Source: Neonectria sp. B-13 (Eukaryota; Ascomycota; Sordariomycetes; Hypocreales; Nectriaceae). From it: 64,000 bases of DNA. This document shows, piece by piece, positions 56,135 to 64,000 of this stretch. A program made the position numbers and the translations under genes. The DNA is taken from NCBI GenBank assembly GCA_002682825.1, contig NOKP01000004.1, positions 1,361,607 to 1,425,606 of the forward strand, in the 5' to 3' direction. Position 1 is the stretch's first letter. Every line of letters begins with the position of its first letter. Below the pieces are notes generated by a model, which saw nothing but the letters and a program-made list of their open reading frames with translations, searched no databases and was not told the DNA's origin.

Positions 56135-56593
56135 ATGGCTTCGGACGAGTACACTACCGTTGGAGGCGGCGGTGCCCTCAAGTTGAAGGGGGCCAAGGTG
56201 CAGAAGAGGAAGAAGAAGCGCGACAAGTCGGCCCTGGAAAAGAACCTTGGAAGCGAAGTGGTCAAGAAGGGCAACGTCGCCGAGGAGAGCCAGGCCAACG
56301 ACGACAAGGCCAAAGACGACAACGACGACCAGGATCGACCCGCTGTGCAAAAGACGGAGGCCGAGAAGCGTCACGAAGAAATCAAGCGGAAGCGGGTAAG
56401 TCTCCCATTTGTCTCAGCCGTCTTTTCCACCAGCCACTGACCACTCTACTCCCTGCAGCTCCTCCAGATGGCCGAATCCTCCAGCTCACGACCTGAACTA
56501 CTCAAGACGCACAAGGAGCGAGTGGAGGAACTCAACACCTATCTCTCCAGGCTGAGCGAGCATCACGATATGCCTCGGATTGGGCCAGGCTAA
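56135..56593 (+). CDS. FAM32A-like (DUF1754) small basic nuclear protein
   Basis: A 131-residue protein from two exons, 56135-56395 and 56459-56593 (intron GTAAGT...CTGCAG). The N-terminus after the start in optimal context (CACCATGG) reads GGGGALKLKGAKVQKRKKKR, the hallmark of the FAM32A family, followed by an acidic Asp-rich linker. The C-terminal block, EAEKRHEEIKRKR joined to LLQMAESSSSRPELLKTHKE and LNTYLSRLSEHHDMPRIGPG, completes the conserved family end. The human relative is a small nucleolar or spliceosome-associated protein; function in fungi is not established. An in-frame ATG 33 bases upstream gives a slightly longer alternative. Confidence 0.93.
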
Positions 56594-57319
56594 GGACACT
56601 ACAAAGAGTCTGGCTTGCGAAGGATGGGGCCTTGGGGAAAGGATGACCCGTGGATGGGAGTTTGGGGCGTTTGGATATACCCTCGATTTACGAATAAGCA
56701 CCAATGCTACGGCATCGCCGCTATTTTTGTTCCTGCCTTGATGTCGATGCTCGGCCGGACCAAGGGTTGTCCTCGAACTTGAGGCACCCATAACCAAAGT
56801 GCGTAGTCAAGTGTTAGTCCATCCCGTGATCTGGCCACCATATTAGTCTTTGCAGCCTGATCATGACGTCTGGGGCAATTTATGATACCCTAACAAGATG
56901 AGGCGGTTGTGTTGGGGAAATCAGTAATCGCAGCCAATATATTGAATCTGACTTCCTTGTACATGACTAAATGCCAAATGTGTTGTGTACTATCCAAGTT
57001 TCTTTCTACACTCGATCGTGTCGGTAATATGGTCTGCGCCATTAAGTTTGATTCGCTTCCCAATCCACCATAGACACACTCCATACATGAATGGCCGACT
57101 TTGTCTATATCTTTTGTCCATTCTGCCTGAGCGTCTGATTTCGCTCCCAGTCTAAGTATTATTTCCCATTTTTCCTAACCCTGGATGTTTGTTTCCATAA
57201 AAGAGAGAACCGTCAAATTCGTTAAAGTCGAGCCGGATGCGAAAAATCGCTTGCACAATCCCATTCGGGGATGAAATGCCGTATACATGGCTAATGATGC
57301 ATGTTTTGATGTGACCGTC
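56594..57319. other. Convergent 3' region, no gene seen
   Basis: 726 bp between the FAM32A-like stop and the stop of the mucin-like gene. AT-rich in its right half, with no credible open frame. Confidence 0.5.
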
Positions 57320-58882
57320 TTATAGCAGCAAGAAGCCGCCAAACATCATGCCGATGACAGCAGAGAGGACACGGTGAACGGAGGATTGGGGGGCAGCATT
57401 CTGCAGGTTAGGGTCGCCGGTAGTCGTGGCCGAGGCAGGTGGGACGACGGCAACCCATGATGTCGAAGTGAAAGTGGTAATGCCACCCTGTGCCATGGTC
57501 GAGGTATAGGTCTTTTGCACAGCGCTGGAGGTCGTTCGTGTGCCCGTGGTGATGGTCTTCTGGGTTGCCTTCGTCGTCTCTTCGGTGGAAGTAGCCTCGT
57601 CTACACGAATGAGTTAGCACATCTCTTCCAGTTGAAAAACTCGATATGCACGCAGGTCAAGACAGATTATGGTCCACTCCGGGTATCAGCCGCACTCGCG
57701 GGGGTCACAACATGTTGGCAAGGCTGAAAAATTGCAATAAGGTTGGGTTACGGTCTGTATCCTCGGCTCTGGGGCGAGCTCGAAGAACAGGTTCATATCC
57801 CACATACCAGAGGTACTGGTTGTCACAGTCGATTCCGAGGGTTCGGTAGAGGAAGGACTATCACTAGTACTAAAGGTATCCTCTGACGAGGAATCCTGCG
57901 AAGAGGAGTCCTCCGAGGACGAATCCTCCGAGGACAAAGAAGCCGTCGAAGACGGAAAAGAAGTAGAAGTGTCCGGTGGAAACGTACTGATGGAGGAGAC
58001 GGAGACTGAAGTACTAGGAGAGGAAGACGTTTCGGAAGGTACCTCTTCCGAAGTGGACGTACCGGAATCAGAAGTCGTGGAATCGGGCTCGCTGGTGGAC
58101 TGGGACTCTTCGGTGGTGGTCTCAGCAGCGGTGGTGGCGTCATCAGAGGTCGCGGATTCCGAGACTTCTTCAGTTGACGAAGGGGTATCCTCCTGAGTAG
58201 AAGTGGAAGCTTCCTGGGTGGTGTCCTGGGCCTCCGAAGTAGTAGGTGCTTCGTCTGTGTTCGTGTTAGAGGGTTCGCTAGACCCAGAAGTCGCTGATGG
58301 TGGCTCACTCGTCTCGGTGGCCTGAGTCTCAGTGGCCTCGGTCTCGGTGGCTTGAGTCTCAGTAGGCTGGGTTTCGGTGACTTCGGTCTCAGTGGCCTCG
58401 GTCGCAGTAGGCTGAGTTTCCGAGGGTTGCTCCGTGGTTTCGGCTGTAGCTGAGGGTTGAGTGGCAGCATCTGTAGTTCCAGCGGCGGAGTCGGTGCTTC
58501 CCGGAGCGCCTGGGGTGTTGGCGCTGTCCTGTCGCCTGGCCAGCTGAGCCATAGAATCGGACAGGTTGGGCTTGTGGCTGTGGACAGCTTCCTTGATGCT
58601 TATCTCCCCGTTCAAGGCATGGCGAAGATGGCCTGGGCAGACGCCGGCGGCGCCTCCAATGGAGACCAGGCCAATGCCCAACAAGCCGAGGACTGCCAAG
58701 GCAATGAGAGCTCGTCGGGCATAGGAGGTCGTCCGGGTGCCATCACTGGAGTAGTCGATTTCCTCATCCTCGTAGTAGTCCTCGAGTTCGGCCTCTTCCT
58801 TGGTCATGGTCCTCTCCTCTCCGTGTGTGCTCAGTAGTCCAGCCTCCATGCTGTAGTCTTGCTTGATATCGGAAGACGGCAT
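57320..58882 (-). CDS. Ser/Thr/Glu-rich mucin-like surface protein
   Basis: Exons on minus: 58882-57808 and 57600-57320; 207-nt intron 57601-57807 (GTATGT...TGTAG). Product 451 residues. A charged acidic N-terminus of about 55 residues precedes one hydrophobic helix (RRALIALAVLGLLGIGLVSI, about residues 56-75). The following about 250 residues are almost only Thr, Ser, Glu, Ala and Pro, with an internal array of TET-type units (TETQATETEATETQATET) and runs of SSEDSSS. The C-terminus is again hydrophobic (about the last 20 residues, ending GMMFGGFLLL), like a GPI-anchor signal, preceded by a small-residue region. Heavy O-glycosylation and a cell-surface location are likely, but the N-terminal helix is unusually far from the start for a cleaved signal peptide, so type II membrane topology is the alternative. 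Family not recognised. Confidence 0.8.
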
Positions 58883-61800
58883 TTTGGATAGCGGGCTACG
58901 AGGAGGAAACAGGCGGGTTTTGTAGGCTGAGGTTACGGCTACGGCGACGGCTGATGCAGAGCGCAGGCTAGACTAGCGGAAGGCCGATCTCACCGAGGCA
59001 CCGAGGAACGGAGGTGTGAGAGGTGTGAGAGGCGTGAGAGGTCGTTGCACTTGAGACGGATATGCAAGAGCGTCGTCTTTAGGTGTGCAGTTGCATGCGT
59101 TGAGGCGAAGTGGATCGTGGGTTTGGTGCCGAGGACGATCAATGACTGGCTGGGGGGAGAAGCAGGAGTTGATAGGGCAAATCGGTGAGGGTCGATGCTG
59201 TGACTAGACTGGAAGAGAGCCGAGTGATGATGAGGGGGAGGGTATCTCTTTATCGATGATGGGAAGATGTCGTGGGGTGCGGAGCCGTGGTGGCACTTGC
59301 CAGGGTTGGTGTGTTGTGTGCTGTGTGCCAAGAGACCGGTGACAAGCCGGGGAGGAGCCGTGTGTTTAGTGAGGGAGGAGGGAAGGAGCCGAACTGAGAG
59401 GAGGCTCTTGCTGAGGAACGAGAAGGAGGAGAGAGGAAAATAGCGAAGAGCAGGAAACGGAGACCTGGCAGAAAACGGATACGATACGGACGGAGAACCG
59501 AGTGCGTAGCGCAGAGCACCCCCCCAGCTCAGCCTACAGCGGACGGACAGGTAACACGAGGGTGTCTCGTCGAGCCACGGCGCCAGCAGCTGCAGGCGTG
59601 CAGAGGGCGATGGGGCCACAGGCTATATTCGTACAGGCTCCAGGGCTCCACGAGCGCCCAAGAAACCCCCCGACGTGAGACTGGAACTAGTACGAGAAGC
59701 GTAGTGAGAGAGGGCTGAGGCTGAGGCCGGACGGTGGGGGGAGAAACTGAGAGAGTTTGTTCTGGACTGCTCCGCTGCGGTGGCAAAGGCCTGGGCAGAG
59801 CGAACTTGGGCAGGAAGGGGTGCGATAGTGTTTGGGTTCTAACTTCCTAAGTTACATCTAATACGTACTAGGCCTGTTGCTTTTGGGCTTGGGCTGTGCT
59901 GTGTTAGTGACGACGGGACGGATTCAGGGAACCCTCCAGTTACAGATTTAGCCAAAGCCGCCCCGGCCTCCCTTATTAGAAAAGAAGCATGGAACCTACC
60001 GCACGCTCCTCCGCGCGGGTCCTTTTCTCGAGTTGATCCCCATTTCTCGATACGGGGAGAGGCCAGGCCGCGGATGGAGACCCGGAAAGGGGACGGGACC
60101 TTGGAAGCCCGGCCGGGGAGGGGGAAGGGGTGCGCTGCCCATATCCAATGGCTCTGGTTAGCGGCCCATAGTCAGTCTATCATCTGTGGATGGTAGGGGT
60201 GGCTTGTTTACTTTCCTCCTAGACGCTGGGCAGCGAGCGGTTCGGCCAGGTCCCTAGCGGAGGCCTAGCACGAGGGCGAGTCGCGCAACGTGGAGGCTTA
60301 CTGTAAATAGAGGCATGGCATGGAGGCGCCGTGAATAATACCTGCTGTCTCAACGCTTGCTCAGGCTTGAGACGTGTAGGGCCGCATTCACCCAATGCAC
60401 ACTGGTTGTTAGGTAGTTCTTACAAAGCACCGCAGACGATGCCACAATCCCTTGCATCTGGGCGACAGCAGCACCAGAGTAAACATACTACGCAAGCAGG
60501 GATGCAACTTTTCTTTTCCTTTTTCTTATTCACCTGGTCCGTCTCTGTGCAAGGTGCACTTCGAATGTCTCCTGCACTCAGTGTGCACTACATACCGGGC
60601 GTCGCATTCCCACCCCACCAACCCACCGCCAGGTTCCCGGTTTGGAGCCTACCGCACTGTCTCACTGACTGCTCAGTCCCGCGCTGGGGCTGAGTGATGT
60701 CACTGTGGGTGTGCGCCTGAGTCTCAAGTTAGGTCAGAAAGGGAATCCGTACGAGAAGCATAAAAAACTCCAGATCCCACAGAACTTGCACATGGCGCTC
60801 GTATTTTTTCTTCCTGGAGGCCTTCACTGCCTCCGTCTGGTCCGCCACCAGACGTCCTCCGTGTTTGTCAACGTTGCCATCGCCGCCTTCCGCATCAAAT
60901 GCTCCGTAAGATACGTACTTGGCGTGCTTTTGCTCTATTCCTGTTGAGAATACGAGGCAATCGGCAAAATCGTCGACCATCCGCGTCCTTCCGTCGTAAG
61001 CGAGTAAGCGATCGGGCCCAACCCATTGGTCCCAGTCCGCCAGAGTTTCTGTCAATACCCCGTTCCCCGTTCCATTGACTCTCATATCTTATCCCCTGTT
61101 CCCTGTCTTCTCTTTGCCCCTGTCGTGTGGGTTTCTTGGCAATGAGAGCTTGGGACCCTAGGGCCTTGGGCGGCCGGCCAGCCGGCCACCTTGGGGTTGC
61201 TTGCCTGTCAGCCACCACCCCCTGGTCCTGGCCCCGACCTTGGTCCTGGCCTTGCTTTTTCCTTGCTGATTGTCATTGTTGCAGCGACTCCAAGCCCGAA
61301 CTCCGCGTCGTAAGCAGCCCGGGACGGAAGGACGCGCGCTGCTGCATGGGATGGCCCAGCCTGGCCAAAAGCACACGGAATCAACATGGCGGTAGCCAAC
61401 GAGAAGCTTGCTTCGCGGAGCTCTTGCAGCTGTAACCGCAGCCCAGACTTTCAGCTCTCAGCTACGTGATAAGCAGATGGCGCAGGAAGAGAAGGCTCAG
61501 AACAGAAAACACACCTGAGACTCTTGTCTCTCGATGTCTGAATCTCCGGCAGATGCAGCATGTCTTTGCCAACAAGAAATAGCCCCAGCGTATCCCGGCC
61601 CTAGCGGCGCTCATCCCAATCCACGGTGGAGGGGAGGCGTCTGAGTCGATGACCGTCACGACCCGACAGATACCGTCCGTGTCCATAACTGTCGATGTCA
61701 TGGCCGACCGACCGGCGACACGATCAGTTCATGGCCCCCCGTGGCCAGAGGCTCCGCCGCCCGGCGAGCCCGTGTTGCTAGTTTCGGGGTGCCAAGGGAC

Positions 61801-63700
61801 CATGATGCAGCGCCCGGATCTGGCGGCTCAACAGCAGTGATCGGGACTGGGCAACGCTAGCTAGCAAACTCCGCTGGGTTCTCCATTGTTCTCCATTACA
61901 GCTGGTACATCTGTCAAAACACCGTCACCAAGTTGATACGGCGGATTTTAGGCTGGCAGCACCTGTGACGAACAGTTTTCGTCCGCAGTGTTTCGCGAAT
62001 AAGCTCGGGGTTTTGTTGTTATTGGGGAGGCTGGGCAGCTTGGCAACTTGGGTGCCCTAAGCCGGACAACTCTACAATGCGGGGACTCAACCCAGTCCAA
62101 TGGATCGACTGCTTATGTCTCTCATTGCGGCTGCCGACCACTATTCGTGTCCGAGACTCCAGCCACCGACTCGGGATGAGTGGGCTGTAACAGACTGTGT
62201 TATTGTGCTCCGTGCCTTCAGAAGCAGGAGCTGAAGGCGTCCGTTGCAGATGGCTTTCATCGTGGGCCAGCCAGAGCCCGCAACCGCCATCCACCGTTGA
62301 AACCTCCAAACACGCCACGACCAGAAAGACTAGGCCTAGGGCAACCGGCGCTTCGATCGGAGCTTGGAAATAGAGTCGTGTCTGAGCACACCCGCAGCCT
62401 GGCTTGGGCGGTTGCACTTTGCATCGGCTTCACAGGGGTACGATCACCGAATCCTCGTGAATCAGATCAGGTGGAGATGGTGGTGTGAATGCGCTGTGAA
62501 TATGCTGTGTTTTCTCTGTCGAGGCCCGCCTCGCTAGAAGGTTGCGCTTCGAGGGCTTTGATAGCAGCCAGTCGTCTCCATCACTCCGGTCCTTTTTCCT
62601 GGAGTCATGCTCGGATACAGGGTTAACGGGCATGGCAGCAAGCCCTGGCGAGCTGGACGTTAGTTGAAGCTGGGCCTAGACCTGGCTTGGCTGACGTGTC
62701 TGACGTGTCACTGCCGCTGCAATTGAAGTCTCGTCCCCCGCCTGCAGAAGTGCAGATGCACCCTCCAAGATGGCAGCATGCAGCCATCAGCCGTGAGAGC
62801 CTACGATGGACGAAGTAGGCTACGAAGTACGAAGGCGTAACTACTGACTGGAATAAAAACTGCTGTGACCAGATGGTCCCGGTACCTGCAAGATGGTGCC
62901 TTGCCACCGTGCACGATGCGTGATTCCTCTCCACACCGTCGTCTATATTTATCCTCGGTGGACTGACGACTTTTTTCCCGCCCAAGTGATTGATCAACAA
63001 TGTGATGCTCACGTGTCTACTGTATGTAGGAATATCTGTGCAACTTTTGCTTGAGGTGGTGATGATGGCCGGAACTTCGGTGACTTACTTTTTTACCGGC
63101 ATAGGTATCCTTAGAATTGGCCGCCAACATACCTGCTTACTGTGGTATTCACATAACTTTATGTAGTACTTTGTGCGGCCACGCACCAAGCACCAAGCAG
63201 CATACTAAAAGTCAACGCTGCAATACCACCCAGTCCACACCTCCATCTTCTGACGCCAGTGTGACGATGCCACTAAATCATCTTTTAAGCACACGTCGTC
63301 CTTCTGCTTCTGCCGAGTCTGGTCAGTACCTAAGCCTCGGTTCACGTGACGCGTCTGTGGCTTGTGCTTGTCCCTTGTTGAGCCCGTGCCTTGCCAAGCT
63401 CTCTTGTTGTTGGTCCAGCTAGGCTTCGGCTGACTGATAATTGAAGGCTGACGAAACGGTCGCCCCATGCAGAGGCCACTTTCACATGATGAAGAAAGAC
63501 GGTCTATCCTCGTCTTCCATGTCAAACTGCTATCGGTGTGGATTTCGCATTTCGTCCCTGTCGTGAAGTGACTAAGTCGCTGCCAGGAGCCTCTTGAGAA
63601 GCTGCCTACGTAACCTCCAGCGACGCGTGCGTCTCTCCTCCATGCGCATTCCCTCCTCCGTCATCTTCAATGGTCCCCTGGCGATACCGACAGCCTCGTC
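58883..63700. other. Gene-poor stretch (4.8 kb)
   Basis: No convincing gene. The left part is the promoter of the mucin-like gene and includes a tandem GTGTGAGAGG unit (about three copies near 59,014-59,042). The remainder is GC-rich with many short frames on both strands; none resembles a protein family. The right end leads into the partial gene at 63,701. Confidence 0.5.
59014..59042. repeat. 10-bp tandem repeat
   Basis: About three copies of GTGTGAGAGG (the third with one substitution), in the upstream region of the mucin-like gene. Confidence 0.75.
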
Positions 63701-64000
63701 ATGCCCGAGCATCTTAGCCACGAGTCGCTGAATGCTCTCGACCCCGACGAACAGCAGCGCCTCAGAACCCTCTCGCGATCTCCCCACCCGTACCACCACC
63801 AGAATACCGACCTCCCCCACCCCTCCGACCGCTTCGCTCGACCCAACGGCTCCGCGCACACGGCCAAACAGGACAATGGCGGGGACTTTCTGTCACCCAC
63901 AGCGTACCCTTCCCTCGCCAAGGACTCGCCACAGACCAGCGACAGCGGGTCCGAGGCCGACGATGAACACTTCTGGAAGGGCCTGCCTGCGCCCAAGGCC
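63701..64000 (+). CDS. 5' end of an unidentified gene (runs off the right edge)
   Basis: One hundred codons open to the edge from ATG 63701: MPEHLSHESLNALDPDEQQR, then LRTLSRSPHPYHHQN and, near the edge, SDSGSEADDEHFWKGLPAPK. The low-complexity, Ser/Pro/His-rich character suggests a disordered cytosolic N-terminus of a larger protein. The motif EADDEHF.KGLPAPK feels familiar from fungal proteins, but I cannot name the family. Two short upstream frames in other phases (ATG 63642 ending 63731, ATG 63670 ending 63717) overlap the start. Confidence 0.7.
   Translation, partial: MPEHLSHESLNALDPDEQQRLRTLSRSPHPYHHQNTDLPHPSDRFARPNGSAHTAKQDNGGDFLSPTAYPSLAKDSPQTSDSGSEADDEHFWKGLPAPKA

Noticed and set aside
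1..64000. CRISPR arrays, insertion sequences, rRNA, transposons with terminal repeats
   Set aside because: None was seen. Repeats present are simple microsatellites or short tandem units, and the genome is eukaryotic.

Overview
This window is nuclear DNA of a filamentous ascomycete (Pezizomycotina; most likely Sordariomycetes, which is inferred from overall protein resemblance and not proven). The signs are short 45-130 nt introns with GTRAGT donors and CTNAC branch points, CT-rich promoters, fungus-specific families (Zn2Cys6 regulator, PDR-type ABC transporter, SYG1-type SPX/EXS protein, CAF-1 large subunit with a PIP box) and the fungal lysine-pathway enzyme homoaconitase. I could join exons for most multi-exon genes, and the spliced lengths come out divisible by three.

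Left part (1-23 kb), mostly core functions: the 5' end of a mitochondrial homoaconitase-like gene (minus) with a non-canonical GC-AG intron; a conserved low-complexity protein (minus); CAF-1 large subunit (minus); a conserved basic/Ser-rich protein (minus); an approximately 8 kb stretch with no convincing gene; then a SYG1/XPR1-type phosphate exporter (plus) convergent with a vacuolar M18 aminopeptidase (minus).

Middle part (23-49 kb), accessory in character: a secreted SurE-like phosphatase, a Zn2Cys6 transcription factor divergent from a full-size PDR multidrug ABC transporter, a free-standing Hint (hedgehog/intein) domain protein, a small secreted protein, an F-box protein, a C2H2 zinc-finger regulator, an OTT_1508-type nucleic-acid deaminase-like protein, and an F-box/ankyrin protein. 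These genes use T/A-ending codons freely, unlike the strongly C-ending codons of the formate dehydrogenase gene to the right. The plausible functional unit is the regulator/transporter pair. The deaminase-like and F-box/ankyrin genes also share a divergent promoter.

Right part (49-64 kb), core again: NAD-dependent formate dehydrogenase with an intron directly after its start codon and a long CA-repeat intron, an APC/LAT amino-acid permease divergent from a FAM32A-like nucleolar protein, a Ser/Thr-rich mucin-like surface protein, a gene-poor stretch of almost 5 kb, and the 5' end of a further gene running off the window.

The most unusual items are the solitary Hint protein whose block-B histidine is replaced by asparagine, the deaminase-family protein, the GC-AG intron in the homoaconitase-like gene, and the C2H2 gene interrupted by an in-frame TAG that only splicing (or readthrough) would remove.
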